Assembly (NCBI GenBank): GCA_963691815.1
Contig: OY829646.1
Span: 3,521,152 to 3,585,151, forward strand
Source of the DNA: Echiichthys vipera
Taxonomy: Eukaryota; Chordata; Actinopteri; Perciformes; Trachinidae
Reading direction: 5' to 3'
Length of the DNA: 64,000 bases
In this document: piece after piece, positions 20,775-35,500 of the stretch
How the letters are laid out: each line of letters begins with the position of its first letter
How positions within the stretch are numbered: position 1 is the stretch's first letter
Translations under genes and position numbers: made by a program
Notes under the pieces: generated by a model
The model's input: only the letters and a program-made list of their open reading frames with translations
Told to the model about the DNA's origin: nothing
The model's database searches: none

Positions 20775-20905
20775 GAATAGTTCAGCATTTTTTTAAATAT
20801 GCTAAATAGCTTTCTTTATGAGAGCGAGAGGAGGAGATTAATATCAGCTTTTGTGTTGAGTATGAAGCTGGAGTCAGGGTGCAGTTAGCCTAACAATTTA
20901 TCCTC
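20775..20905 (+). repeat. Dispersed repeat fragment
   Basis: AATAGTTCAGCATTTTTTTA, CTTTCTTTATGAGAGCGAGA and GAGTATGAAGCTGGAGTCAG, then GCAGTTAGCCTAAC, match the order of a common teleost repeat in diverged form. Confidence 0.5.
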
Positions 20906-22060
20906 AGTACAATATTTCTGTGCTGTCTCCACTGCTGATAAGGTTGATATGATGGTGCAGACACCTTACAACCTCACTGTGATGACAAGACTCTGGAAAG
21001 CTGTGCTATTGTTCAAAAATAAGTATTTCCAATGTGGGACCTCACCTAGAACCACAGCATTTTCACTTTTACATCTCTGTTTGTTAAATTTGTGAAAAGG
21101 CATATTTAAATATTCCTTTAGGATTATAGAGAAGTTTTCTCCTGCTATGGTGTACAATCATCTATCATGAAAAATGTTTCTTGTCAGTGGTTGAGGGTTC
21201 TCTTCAAAAATATCAGATCATGTTGAAGCTGGTTAGCAAGCTCATTGGCACAGCATTGTGATAATTCTGTGTTCATGTCCTGTGTGTATATACTTTAAAT
21301 ACCAGGTTTATCACCGGTGCATACTGCTCACATCAACATCCAAGTTGTTATGACCAGGCAACTGGAAAACCTTTTCTAAAAGCTCTGATGTGGTGGTGTT
21401 AAATAATATGGGAGAACACATCAGGGTAATTTAACCCAGATTTTCTGGAAGTAGTGTTGTAAGTTGTTTATTGTAAGTAAATAGTATTCTTAACCCTCTC
21501 TGTAATCAAACAAGCTTACGTCCATACCTTTCCTTGTGGCTACCTCTGATCATGAATGCAGCATTAGTCCTGCCCCCACTTCCCATTACATGGAGCAGCA
21601 TCCTGTGTTCTCCTGCCCTGCCCTCTCCAGTTCAACCCAGGTCACACAGTCTTGTGGAGTAAAGCCGTCAGGAGATCTGGGTTGAGGTAATCTCACAGAA
21701 CCCAAATCCTCTTTTAATGAAATGTATTATGGGCCGGACCAAGTCATTATGGAGGGATGTCCTCCATGCACCGTCTGAAGTTGGATCTGAATCCTTTTTA
21801 TACCACTGAAGGTAACCCTGATATGACTCGGGATAGTGTTTGCCAAGTTTGGCATCTGGGGTGTTGGTCTTTCTGCTAGGCGTAAGTCTGGAATGTGTGT
21901 GAGTGTTTTTGTGGCCTGTACAGACAGACAGACTGTCTGTCCGCAGCTAATCTCTCATACTACTGGACCCATCAGCGTAATATTCTTGCACCATTCATGA
22001 CAGTATGCTCAAGGACCTCTTGTGGTTGTGATTTTTGAAAACCTGTCTTATATATTGTTT
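20906..22060. other. Intergenic, no supported gene
   Basis: Mixed-composition DNA without a convincing exon. The small frames have no homology that I recognise and lie without splice context. Confidence 0.45.
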
Positions 22061-22066
22061 CGTATG

Positions 22067-22155
22067 CACCGTGGTAGCTCACCTTCTAGAGTAAGTGCTT
22101 CATATACAAACCAGGGATCTAGTCCAACCTGTGGCCTATGGTGTTTTACCTTTGG
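22067..22155 (+). repeat. tRNA-derived SINE head
   Basis: CCGTGGTAGCTCACCTTCTA is A-box-like and GGGATCTAGTCCAACC is B-box-like, about 50 bases apart, followed by TGTGGCC. This is the layout of a tRNA-derived SINE. It is too diverged to be a tRNA gene: no full cloverleaf can be drawn. Confidence 0.5.
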
Positions 22156-22394
22156 CTGGATTATAGACCAGGCCAGTGCCCCGGGGCCTCTGTCTGCCAG
22201 AGGGCCTCCAAGTCTCAGGCTATGTGCAGCATGTTGCCCCAGACTCCCAATGGGAGTTGAACGCCAGGGCCCTCGGTGCAGACAGTGCAATGTGACAATG
22301 CATGCTCATTGACAGGTTTGTACAATATCGTAAGTTCTGCACACAAATTCGTATGATAATGAAAGTCCACTGCGAGACAGTGACAGATCGAAAG

Positions 22395-22640
22395 TGGTAT
22401 GCGATACCAACATGCCAAAAATACTGTTACGTGACGGATTTAAGCTTACTAACGGTGACGGTTAGGGTTAGGGTTAGGGTTAGGCATGAAAACCATTTGG
22501 TTAGGATTAGAAAAAAGACTGTGGTTTGGTTGAGTACGTCTGAGACATTAAAGTCACCGTAAAAATGAATGGCCAGGGCCCGGGGAAACAAATCCGGCGT
22601 GTGTTTTGGGACCCATCCACCACCCCAACCTGCTTTCAAT
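22395..22640 (+). repeat. Dispersed repeat containing telomere-like (GTTAGG)4
   Basis: Four GTTAGG units stand at 22461-22484. They are embedded in a context (GGCATGAAAACCATTTGGTT, then GTACGTCTGAGACATTAAAG and GGCCAGGGCCCGGGG) that I recall as a dispersed teleost repeat. The telomere-like core is therefore probably part of that repeat. Confidence 0.5.
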
Positions 22641-22889
22641 ACCTGGAATACACACGCATGTCTCTATCTAGCAATGTCCAACAAGTACAAGCGCACCTGC
22701 TGCATATTCTCAAGTAATTCCACACTCCGGTCCAGTTGGTGACATATGTATCGGTATAAGTCTTTAGCTTTTTTGCGAATTAGAAGAAGAAGTAGAAGAT
22801 GAAAAAGAAGGAAAAGAAGGAAAGGAAAAGTGGGATGCACACAGACAGAGCACAGAGCACAGAGTGATGAAGGCGGAAATCGACGGTCT

Positions 22890-22970
22890 TTATAGTCAAG
22901 TCAAACTTTATTTGCATAGCACAACAAAAGAGGCCCTCCCTTCACAAAGAATTTATACAGCAATAAAGTT
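22890..22970 (-). repeat. Retroposon tail, minus orientation
   Basis: AGTCAAGTCAAACTTTATTT followed by GCATAGCACAAC is the reverse complement of a familiar teleost retroposon end (AAATAAAGTTTGACTTGACT). Confidence 0.45.
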
Positions 22971-23040
22971 CATTGGGTGGTTGTGATTGGTTAAGAATGT
23001 TGCTTGGAAGTCGCTGGTTCAGGCTTTAGAATGTCACCTG

Positions 23041-23530
23041 ACTGTATAAAAAATGGATGTAGCCTCTCCGCTGGGGCCCATTTTCTCAACTTGATCCAAT
23101 CTTACACACCTCTGGGAGCCGCCATCTTGTCAGACTTTGACTCCTCCTCATTTCCTCTGACCAAAAAAGGGCATTGATGTGACGTTGGGGAAAGGGACAT
23201 ATGGCCATCTAGCTGACGTTTACAAAATTAGCCACATTAGCTCCACCGCCCGGGAGCTGAGGAGAAGTGAGGGCCGGAGGCTAGCTGTCACTCCATTAGG
23301 CCACTCCCCTAATTATTCATTAATTAGGGGAGTTCATTCATTATTAAACTTTAACCTCCAATAAAATAAAAACTTGCCTGGTACAAAAACATTCACCCCC
23401 CTCAGTGTTGTCATGGAGATATGACCTAAACATACAGACTGGAATTTTTTTTTGTCCCAGGCCTTAAACAGGTTTAATGATGCTGTGAAAACAGCCTGTT
23501 TAACATGGGGGTCAATGAGAAACTGTTCTA
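23041..23530. repeat. Dispersed repeat region
   Basis: AAAAAATGGATGTAGCCTCT, GGGAGCCGCCATCTTGTCAG and TAACATGGGGGTCAATGAGA are words I associate with repeated, non-coding teleost sequence. It holds an imperfect inverted repeat around 23304-23330 (CCCCTAATTATTC facing TTAATTAGGGG). Confidence 0.4.
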
Positions 23531-23951
23531 TTATGAAACCTACCTATTGGACACTCAGAGAACTGCAGTTTTTGGCACTTCCTGATTAGATCAACCGGGA
23601 AGTTTCTGTAGTGGGGGCTTGGTTTTAGCATGTAAGAGTGTAGACTTTACTATAAACATTGTTGGCAGTTACATATGCCAGGGTTAAGGTTTCCTTATTA
23701 GAAAACTATTTTTACACAATATTCCAGGATTCATTCATAGCATTCAAGGGTTAAAACAAGACATCAAGCAATTTTACAAAGGACTTTGAAGTCATAATCC
23801 ATAAGATTAGGTTGTTTCTAGCGGCCTCTGTGGCAGTAAGATGTAACTGTAGGTGAGCCTGTTCTTTCAGAGCCTCCTTCTTGTCACATTCACGGTCACT
23901 ATGTGTGTTGACAGGTTGTTTGTTTTTGCTGTTTTATAACTTATTACATAT

Positions 23952-23979
23952 TACACACACACACACACATACACACACA
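23952..23979. repeat. (AC)n microsatellite
   Basis: About 13 AC units with one interruption (ACAT). Confidence 0.9.
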
Positions 23980-24059
23980 TGTTCCGGTTACACTTCTGCC
24001 CTTACTACAAGCCTGACTCAGAAGTTGGAAGTTCCTGATTTCAGATTACAAGTGAATGC

Positions 24060-26185
24060 CGCATAACTGGCAGTGAGTAGCTCCTCCAGCAGACCAACCG
24101 CTGTCAGCAAAGTCACTAACATGGAGGTGTATTTACATCTAGAGAGGGAATGTCTCCACAGACACACAGATGTGAACACTCAGCAAAGAGACAACCAGTG
24201 CTTTCATTAGTGAGTCACATGATCAATCACCATTGATTTAACTCACTCTGTGAAAGTGAGGAACTTAAAAGAGAACTAAATAGATGGAAATCTTAGAGTA
24301 CATCTTTAAAACAAATTAGAAAAGTATCATCACAGTATAAGAACTTCTATGAAAGTCATAACATAAGCGCTTCTACACACACACCAACACATTCACCTGC
24401 TACAGTACACTTTGGCTAACTAACAGAACCTGTGACCCTGTCTGAGTATAACTATAATAGCCCTCTGTATTCACCATATATCCGTCTGTAAGCCTCCTCC
24501 AGAGAAGACCAGTCTGCTGTGATTGGCTTACCAGAAACCTCACCTTTGCAAAGGTAGTTCTTACAAAGCCTCTGAAGTCCCAAAACATAATATTTTTTTA
24601 ATATTGTACAAGTAAGATAGTTATCTTGAGATAAGACAATATCATGATAATAACTTTACCAAAAAAAAATCCCATGTTTTCTGATGTAGGCAGCCCATGA
24701 AAGGCTGACTGGGTGTCTTATTTTACAGTTTGAGACACTCCAGATTTATATAACCTGACTCCTCCAGGTAGATTGATTCTCATTTTCTCAGCAGATCCAT
24801 CTGAACTCTGGTTTTGAGATCTTTTGGGAAGGGGTGAAATATTGGTTGCTGGATAAACCATCTGTCTATCACCAACATAGGGGCCAAATCAACCAACCGA
24901 TCAACGAAGCGTATGACGTACTAACAGCGTGTAGGCAAAGCTCAGAAAGGAAACAACATGTCGGTAAAGGATATTTTCCCTTTGTGTAACGTGAATTTAC
25001 GGATCAAAGGCACCACTTCTTTATTTAAATCTTATTACAATTCAAGTTGATTTAAAAACACCATATGAATACTAAATTAGACTGAACTGAGAGGAAACTG
25101 CCAACATGAAATGATAATTTACTTAAAGTATATAAAATAAAAGTGTCTTTCTTGGAATCACACAACTTATAATCAACAGACAAAAACTGGAGTTTCAACT
25201 ACAATTGACAAAAACTCCCTCCTGGATGCAGTTACTGTATAATAGTGCCTATAGCCCTACAGTAACAATAATGGTGTTAACAGTTACGTATACAGTAAGT
25301 ACATCAGCCTTTTGGTGGTGTTATACAAGGTTGAAAGGCTCTCAGCGCTTCTTGCTGGGTTAAGCCCCCCTGACAGCTCTAGGTAAAGCCAAAACTGTTG
25401 TCCCACAACAGGAAACCTATGGCCTGTGCTATCAGGAGTTGCTTCCTTCACACAACAACATGTTGGAGAATTTTGGGTAAGGTTTCGCCCATTTCCTGCA
25501 GCAGGAGGGAAACGCTTGTCTATCCTTTTCTCCAGGGGAGCTCCCATCCCCGCGGCGCTGACGACACCCGTCTCAGAGGAGAGGGAAGCTGCCAGTGAAC
25601 AAGAGCAGGCTGGAGCCTTTGTTGGGATTCACACATGCAGACATGCTGACCTGGTCTGGCCGCAAGCTGTACTGTAGTTCACTTCTTTGATGGTGGGAGC
25701 TGTTTTTTGACAGGAAACAGCCACACTTGGACTGGGGTGTATAGTGTTCGAGTATTTCAATGTGTTTTTTTATATTTAACTTCGCCACCAACAAGATGGA
25801 TGACCTTTCCATTTTCACACCAGGCTAGAATATTAGGTTACAAGGTGTGTTGTAGTAACTTAAGAAGAGCAAACTGATCCTGGATGCATTATTGATGTGT
25901 TGGCTGATTAAATGACATACGGAACACTACAGAAGGAAGACAGAGTATCATGTATCAATACTGTTTTCTTATTGTACCTCAGTCTTTTGAGTCAGCAGAA
26001 TCCGTATTATCAGACCAAACTGCTCTTCTGAGTTGAGCAATGAATGACCTGTGACCTGTGAAGGAGAGAAAGGTTTTCTAACCTTTTTTTTGGAATGTGG
26101 GAAGTCATACTTAGTTACATTTGCAAAATCCTCATTGACTTGTTGTTTTTTTTTAGAAGCAAGCTCACTTGTTTTATGTATTACC
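24060..26185. other. Intergenic, no supported gene
   Basis: This is the last non-array DNA in the window. Overlapping frames at 25284-25677 are the only moderately GC-rich part. They are open on both strands and lack recognisable homology, so I do not call an exon. Nothing marks the border with the large array other than a sudden change of sequence near 26185. Confidence 0.45.
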
Positions 26186-26856
26186 CAAGATCTTAGATAT
26201 ACCCAGGGTAGGTCATAGATTTAGATACACAGAGGTGAGATCATAGATTTTAGATACACAGAGGTGAGGTCATAGATTTAGATATACGGAGGTGGGGTCA
26301 TAGATTTAGATACACAGAGGTGAGGTCATAGATTTAGATATACAGAGGTGAGGTCATAGATTTAGATATACAGAGGTGAGTTCATAGATTTAGATATACA
26401 GAGGTGAGGTCATAGATTTAGATATACCCAGGTGAGGTCATAGATTTAGATACACAGAGGTGAGGTCATGGATTTAGATATACAGAGGTGAGGTCATAGA
26501 TTTAGATATACAGAGGTGAGGTCATGGATTTAGATATACAGATGTGAGGTCATAGATTTAAATATACAGAGGTGAGGTCATAGATTTAGATATACAGAGG
26601 TGAGGTCATAGATTTAGATATACAGAGGTGAGATCATGGATTTAGATACACAGAGGTGAGATCATAGATTTTAGATACACAGAGGTGATGTCATAGATTT
26701 AGATATACGGAGGTGGGGTCATAGATTTAGATACACAGAGGTGAGGTCATAGATTTAGATATACGGAGGTGAGGGCATAGATTTAGATATACGGAGGTGA
26801 GGTCATAGATTTAGATATACAGAGGTGAGGTCGTAGATTTAGATATACCCAGGTGA

Positions 26857-29800
26857 GATCATCGGTTTAGATATACGGAGGTGAGGTCATAGATTTAGAT
26901 ACACAGAGTTGATGTCATAGATTTTAGATATACAGAGGTGAGGTCATAGATTTAGATATACAGAGGTGAGGTCATAGATTTTAGATGTACAGAGGTGAGG
27001 TCATAGATTTTGATACACAGAGGTGATGTCATAGATTTATGATATACAGAGGTTAGGTCATAGATTTAGATATACAGAGGTGAGGTCATAGATTTTCGAT
27101 ATACAGAGGTAAGGTCATAGATTTAGATATACAGAGGTGAGGTCATAGATTTAGATATACAGAGGTGAGGTGATAGATTTAGATATACAGAGTTGATGTC
27201 TTTGATTTAGATACACAGAGGTGAGGTCATAGATTTTAGATATACAGAGTTGATGTCATATATTCAGATATACAGAGTTGAGGTCATAGATTTAGATATA
27301 CAGAGGTGATGTCATATATTTAGATATACAGAGTTGATGTCATAGATTTTAGATATACAGTGGTGAGGTCATAGATTTAGATATACAGAGGTGAGGTCAT
27401 AGATTTAGATATACAGAGGTGAGGTCATAGATTTTAGATGTACGGAGGTGAGGTCATGGATTTTGATACACAGAGGTGATGTCATAGATTTATGATATAC
27501 AGAGGTCAGGTCATAGATTTAGATATACAGAGGTGAGGTCATAGATTTAGATATACAGAGGTGAGGTCATACATTTAGATAGACAGAGGTGAGGTCGTAG
27601 ATTTAGATATACAGAGGTAAGGTCATATATTTAGATATACAGAGGTGATGTCATAGATTTAGATATACAGAGGTGATGTCATAGATTAAGATTAACAGAG
27701 GTGATGTCATAGATTTATGATATACAGAGGTGATGTCATAGATTTAGATATACAGAGGTGATGTCATAGATTAGGATATACAGAGGTGATGTCATAGATT
27801 AAGATACACAGAGGTGATGTCATAGATTTGTGATATACAGAGGTGATGTCATAGATTAAGATACACAAAGGTGAGGTAATAGATTTTAGATATACAGAGG
27901 TGATGTCATAGATTTATGATAGACAGAGGTGATGTCATAGATTAAGATACACAGAGGTGAGGTCATAGATTTTAGATATACAGAGGTGATGTCATAGATT
28001 AAGATACACAGAGGTGAGGTCATAGATTATAGATGCACAGAGGTGAGGTCATAGATTTCGATATAAAGAGTTGATGTCATAGATTTAGACATACAGAGGT
28101 GATGTCATAGATTTAGATATACCCAGGTGAGGTCATAGATTAAGATATACAGAGGTGATGTTATAGATTTTGATATACAGAGGTGATGTCATAGATTTAG
28201 ATATACCCAGGTGAGGTCATAGATTTAGATATACAGAGGTGAGGTCATAGATTTAGAAACACAGAGGTGAGATCATAGATTTAGATATACCCAGGTGAGG
28301 TCATAGATTTAGATATATAGAGGTGAGGTCATAGATATAGATATACAGAGGTGATGTCATAGATTTAGATATACCCAGGTTAGGTCATTGATTTAGATAT
28401 ACAGAGGTGAGGTCATAGATTTAGATATACAGAGGTGATGTCATAGATTAAGATACACAGAGGTGAGGTCATAGATTTTAGATATACAGAGGTGATGTCA
28501 TAGATTTAGATATACAGAGGTGATGTCATAAATTAAGAGACACAGAGGTGAAGTCATAGATTTTAGATATACAGAGGTGATGTCATAGATTTAGATATAC
28601 AGAGGTGAGGACATAGATTATAGATGCACAGAGGTGAGGTCATGGATTTAGATATACAGAGGTGAGGTCATAGATTTAGATTCACAGAGGTGAGATCATA
28701 GATTTAGATATACGTAGGTGAGGTCATAGATTTAGATTCACAGAGGTGATGTCATAGATTTAGATATACGGAGGTGAGGTCATAGATTTAGATATACAGA
28801 GGTGAGGTCATAGATTTAGATATACAGAGGTGAGGTCATAGATTTTAGATATACAGACGTGATGTCATAGATTTAGATATACAGCGGTGAGGTCATAGAT
28901 TTAAGATATACAGAGGTGATGTCATAGATTTAGATATACAACGGTGAGGTCATAGAATTTAGATGCACAGAGGTGATGTCATAGATTTAGATATACAGAG
29001 GTAATGTCATAGATTTAGATATACAGAGGTGATGTCATAGATTTAGATATACCCAGGTGAGGTAATAGATTTAGATTTACCCAGGTGATGTCATAGATTT
29101 AGATATACCCAGGTGAGGTGATAGATTTAGGTATACAGAGATGAGGTCATAGATTAAGATACACAGAGGTGAGGCCATAGATTTTACATATACAAAGGTG
29201 AGGTCATAGATTTAGATATACAGAGGTGAGGTCATATATTTAGATATACAGAGGGGAGGTCATAGATTTAGATATACAGAGGTGATGTCATAGATTTAGA
29301 TATACAGAGGTGATGTAATAGATTAAGATACACAGAGGGGAGGTCATAGATTTTAGATATACAGAGGTGATGTCATAGATTTAGATATACAGAGGTGATG
29401 TCATAGATTTAAATATACGGAGGTGAGGACATAGATTATAGATGCAAAGAGGTGAGGTCATGGATTTAGATATACATAGGTGAGGTCATAGATTTAGATT
29501 CACAGAGGTGAGATCATAGATTTAGATATACAGAGGTGAGTTCATAGATTTAGATATACAGAGGTGATGTAATAGATTAAGATACACAGAGGTGAGGTCA
29601 TAGATTTTAGATATACAGAGGTGATGTCATAGATTTAGATATACAGAGGTGATGTCATAGATTTAGATATACAGAGGTGAGGACATAGATTATAGATGCA
29701 CAGAGGTGAGGTCATGGATTTAGATATACAGAGGTGATGTCATAGATTTAGATTCACATAGGTGATGTCATAGATTTAGATATACAGAGGTGAGGTCATA

Positions 29801-29932
29801 GAATTAGATACACAGAGGTGAGGTCATAGATTTAGATATACGGAGGTGAGGGCATAGATTTAGATATACGGAGGTGAGGTCATAGATTTAGATATACAGA
29901 GGTGAGGTCGTAGATTTAGATATACCCAGGTG
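26857..29932. repeat. Higher-order block 1 of the 28-bp array
   Basis: The block is defined by the rare word GAGATCATCGGTTTAG at its start and its near-copies at about 29933 and 32585. Inside, GTTGATGTCTTTGATTTAG occurs at 27192 and recurs at 30269 (3,077 bp later). The order of unit variants is the same in the following block. Its length is about 3,076 bp. Confidence 0.8.
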
Positions 29933-32584
29933 AGATCATCGATTTAGATATACAGAGGTGAGGTCATAGATTTAGATACACAGAGTTGATGTCATAGATT
30001 TTAGATATACAGAGGTGAGGTCATAGATTTAGATATACAGAGGTGAGGTCATAGATTTTAGATGTACAGAGGTGAGGTCATAGATTTTGATACACAGAGG
30101 TGATGTCATAGATTTATGATATACAGAGGTTAGGTCATAGATTTAGATATACAGAGGTGAGGTCATAGATTTTCGATATACAGAGGTAAGGTCATAGATT
30201 TAGATATACAGAGGTGAGGTCATAGATTTAGATATACAGAGGTGAGGTGATAGATTTAGATATACAGAGTTGATGTCTTTGATTTAGATACACAGAGGTG
30301 AGGTCATAGATTTTAGATATACAGAGTTGATGTCATATATTCAGATATACAGAGTTGAGGTCATAGATTTAGATATACAGAGGTGATGTCATATATTTAG
30401 ATATACAGAGTTGATGTCATAGATTTTAGATATACAGTGGTGAGGTCATAGATTTAGATATACAGAGGTGAGGTCATAGATTTAGATATACAGAGGTGAG
30501 GTCATAGATTTTAGATGTACGGAGGTGAGGTCATGGATTTTGATACACAGAGGTGATGTCATAGATTTATGATATACAGAGGTCAGGTCATAGATTTAGA
30601 TATACAGAGGTGAGGTCATAGATTTTAGATATACAGAGGTGATGTCATAGATTAAGATACACAGAGGTGAGGTCATAGATTATAGATGCACAGAGGTGAG
30701 GTCATAGATTTCGATATAAAGAGTTGATGTCATAGATTTAGACATACAGAGGTGATGTCATAGATTTAGATATACCCAGGTGAGGTCATAGATTAAGATA
30801 TACAGAGGTGATGTTATAGATTTTGATATACAGAGGTGATGTCATAGATTTAGATATACCCAGGTGAGGTCATAGATTTAGATATACAGAGGTGAGGTCA
30901 TAGATTTAGAAACACAGAGGTGAGATCATAGATTTAGATATACCCAGGTGAGGTCATAGATTTAGATATATAGAGGTGAGGTCATAGATATAGATATACA
31001 GAGGTGATGTCATAGATTTAGATATACCCAGGTTAGGTCATTGATTTAGATATACAGAGGTGAGGTCATAGATTTAGATATACAGAGGTGATGTCATAGA
31101 TTAAGATACACAGAGGTGAGGTCATAGATTTTAGATATACAGAGGTGATGTCATAGATTTAGATATACAGAGGTGATGTCATAAATTAAGAGACACAGAG
31201 GTGAAGTCATAGATTTTAGATATACAGAGGTGATGTCATAGATTTAGATATACAGAGGTGAGGACATAGATTATAGATGCACAGAGGTGAGGTCATGGAT
31301 TTAGATATACAGAGGTGAGGTCATAGATTTAGATTCACAGAGGTGAGATCATAGATTTAGATATACGTAGGTGAGGTCATAGATTTAGATTCACAGAGGT
31401 GATGTCATAGATTTAGATATACGGAGGTGAGGTCATAGATTTAGATATACAGAGGTGAGGTCATAGATTTAGATATACAGAGGTGAGGTCATAGATTTTA
31501 GATATACAGACGTGATGTCATAGATTTAGATATACAGCGGTGAGGTCATAGATTTAAGATATACAGAGGTGATGTCATAGATTTAGATATACAACGGTGA
31601 GGTCATAGAATTTAGATGCACAGAGGTGATGTCATAGATTTAGATATACAGAGGTAATGTCATAGATTTAGATATACAGAGGTGATGTCATAGATTTAGA
31701 TATACCCAGGTGAGGTAATAGATTTAGATTTACCCAGGTGATGTCATAGATTTAGATATACCCAGGTGAGGTGATAGATTTAGGTATACAGAGATGAGGT
31801 CATAGATTAAGATACACAGAGGTGAGGCCATAGATTTTACATATACAAAGGTGAGGTCATAGATTTAGATATACAGAGGTGAGGTCATATATTTAGATAT
31901 ACAGAGGGGAGGTCATAGATTTAGATATACAGAGGTGATGTCATAGATTTAGATATACAGAGGTGATGTAATAGATTAAGATACACAGAGGGGAGGTCAT
32001 AGATTTTAGATATACAGAGGTGATGTCATAGATTTAGATATACAGAGGTGATGTCATAGATTTAAATATACGGAGGTGAGGACATAGATTATAGATGCAA
32101 AGAGGTGAGGTCATGGATTTAGATATACATAGGTGAGGTCATAGATTTAGATTCACAGAGGTGAGATCATAGATTTAGATATACAGAGGTGAGTTCATAG
32201 ATTTAGATATACAGAGGTGATGTAATAGATTAAGATACACAGAGGTGAGGTCATAGATTTTAGATATACAGAGGTGATGTCATAGATTTAGATATACAGA
32301 GGTGATGTCATAGATTTAGATATACAGAGGTGAGGACATAGATTATAGATGCACAGAGGTGAGGTCATGGATTTAGATATACAGAGGTGATGTCATAGAT
32401 TTAGATTCACATAGGTGATGTCATAGATTTAGATATACAGAGGTGAGGTCATAGAATTAGATACACAGAGGTGAGGTCATAGATTTAGATATACGGAGGT
32501 GAGGGCATAGATTTAGATATACGGAGGTGAGGTCATAGATTTAGATATACAGAGGTGAGGTCGTAGATTTAGATATACCCAGGT
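29933..32584. repeat. Higher-order block 2 of the 28-bp array
   Basis: The same variant order as block 1, but about 424 bp shorter, which is about 15 units. GTTGATGTCTTTGATTTAG recurs in the next block at 32922 (2,653 bp after 30269). The word CGATATAAAGAG lies at 28059 and 30712, also 2,653 bp apart, with the following 120 bases identical by eye. Confidence 0.8.
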
Positions 32585-35500
32585 GAGATCATCGATTTAG
32601 ATATACGGAGGTGAGGTCATAGATTTAGATACACAGAGTTGATGTCATAGATTTTAGATATACAGAGGTGAGGTCATAGATTTAGATATACAGAGGTGAG
32701 GTCATAGATTTTAGATGTACAGAGGTGAGGTCATAGATTTTGATACACAGAGGTGATGTCATAGATTTATGATATACAGAGGTTAGGTCATAGATTTAGA
32801 TATACAGAGGTGAGGTCATAGATTTTCGATATACAGAGGTAAGGTCATAGATTTAGATATACAGAGGTGAGGTCATAGATTTAGATATACAGAGGTGAGG
32901 TGATAGATTTAGATATACAGAGTTGATGTCTTTGATTTAGATACACAGAGGTGAGGTCATAGATTTTAGATATACAGAGTTGATGTCATATATTCAGATA
33001 TACAGAGTTGAGGTCATAGATTTAGATATACAGAGGTGATGTCATATATTTAGATATACAGAGTTGATGTCATAGATTTTAGATATACAGTGGTGAGGTC
33101 ATAGATTTAGATATACAGAGGTGAGGTCATAGATTTAGATATACAGAGGTGAGGTCATAGATTTTAGATGTACGGAGGTGAGGTCATGGATTTTGATACA
33201 CAGAGGTGATGTCATAGATTTATGATATACAGAGGTCAGGTCATAGATTTAGATATACAGAGGTGAGGTCATAGATTTAGATATACAGAGGTGAGGTCAT
33301 ACATTTAGATAGACAGAGGTGAGGTCGTAGATTTAGATATACAGAGGTGATGTCATAGATTTAGATATACAGAGGTGATGTCATAGATTTATGATATACA
33401 GAGGTGATGTCATAGATTTAGATATACAGAGGTGATGTCATAGATTAGGATATACAGAGGTGATGTCATAGATTAAGATACACAGAGGTGATGTCATAGA
33501 TTTGTGATATACAGAGGTGATGTCATAGATTAAGATACACAAAGGTGAGGTAATAGATTTTAGATATACAGAGGTGATGTCATAGATTTATGATAGACAG
33601 AGGTGATGTCATAGATTAAGATACACAGAGGTGAGGTCATAGATTTTAGATATACAGAGGTGAGGTCATAGATTATAGATGCACAGAGGTGAGGTCATAG
33701 ATTTCGATATAAAGAGTTGATGTCATAGATTTAGACATACAGAGGTGATGTCATAGATTTAGATATACCCAGGTGAGGTCATAGATTAAGATATACAGAG
33801 GTGATGTTATAGATTTTGATATACAGAGGTGATGTCATAGATTTAGATATACCCAGGTGAGGTCATAGATTTAGATATACAGAGGTGAGGTCATAGATTT
33901 AGAAACACAGAGGTGAGATCATAGATTTAGATATACCCAGGTGAGGTCATAGATTTAGATATATAGAGGTGAGGTCATAGATATAGATATACAGAGGTGA
34001 TGTCATAGATTTAGATATACCCAGGTTAGGTCATTGATTTAGATATACAGAGGTGAGGTCATAGATTTAGATATACAGAGGTGATGTCATAGATTAAGAT
34101 ACACAGAGGTGAGGTCATAGATTTTAGATATACAGAGGTGATGTCATAGATTTAGATATACAGAGGTGATGTCATTAATTAAGAGACACAGAGGTGAAGT
34201 CATAGATTTTAGATATACAGAGGTGATGTCATAGATTTAGATATACAGTGGTGAGGACATAGATTATAGATGCACAGAGGTGAGGTCATGGATTTAGATA
34301 TACAGAGGTGAGGTCATAGATTTAGATTCACAGAGGTGAGATCATAGATTTAGATATACGTAGGTGAGGTCATAGATTTAGATTCACAGAGGTGATGTCA
34401 TAGATTTAGATATACGGAGGTGAGGTCATAGATTTAGATATACAGAGGTGAGGTCATAGATTTAGATATACAGAGGTGAGGTCATAGATTTTAGATATAC
34501 AGACGTGATGTCATAGATTTAGATATACAGCGGTGAGGTCATAGATTTAAGATATACAGAGGTGATGTCATAGATTTAGATATACAACGGTGAGGTCATA
34601 GAATTTAGATGCACAGAGGTGATGTCATAGATTTAGATATACAGAGGTAATGTCATAGATTTAGATATACAGAGGTGATGTCATAGATTTAGATATACCC
34701 AGGTGAGGTAATAGATTTAGATTTACCCAGGTGATGTCATAGATTTAGATATACCCAGGTGAGGTGATAGATTTAGGTATACAGAGATGAGGTCATAGAT
34801 TAAGATACACAGAGGTGAGGCCATAGATTTTACATATACAAAGGTGAGGTCATAGATTTAGATATACAGAGGTGAGGTCATATATTTAGATATACAGAGG
34901 GGAGGTCATAGATTTAGATATACAGAGGTGATGTAATAGATTAAGATACACAGAGGGGAGGTCATAGATTTTAGATATACAGAGGTGATTTCATAGATTT
35001 AGATATACAGAGGTGATGTCATAGATTTAAATATACAGAGGTGAGGACATAGATTATAGATGAAAAAAGGTGAGGTCATGGATTTAGATATACATAGGTG
35101 AGGTCATAGATTTAGATTCACAGAGGTGAGATCATAGATTTAGATATACAGAGGTGAGTTCATAGAGTTAGATATACAGAGGTGATGTAATAGATTAAGA
35201 TACACAGAGGTGAGGTCATAGATTTTAGATATACAGAGGTGATGTCATAGATTTAGATATACAGAGGTGATGTCATAGATTTAGATATACAGAGGTGAGG
35301 ACATAGATTATAGATGCACAGAGGTGAGGTCATGGATTTAGATATACAGAGGTGATGTCATAGATTTAGATTCACATAGGTGATGTCATAGATTTAGATA
35401 TACAGAGGTGAGGTCATAGAATTAGATATACAGAGGTGAGGTCATAGATTTTAGATGTACAGAGGTGATGTCATAGATTTAGATTCACAGAGGTGATGTC

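Noticed and set aside
22067..22155. A tRNA gene
   Set aside because: Only A- and B-box-like words are present. No cloverleaf with paired stems can be drawn, so a decayed SINE is more likely.
22461..22484. A chromosome-fusion scar at the telomere-like motif
   Set aside because: Only four units in one orientation, set within what looks like a dispersed repeat. A head-to-head TTAGGG/CCCTAA junction, as expected for fusion, is absent.
25284..25677. A possible exon in the GC-richer stretch before the large array
   Set aside because: Frames are open on both strands, with no splice-bounded conserved segment and no family resemblance.
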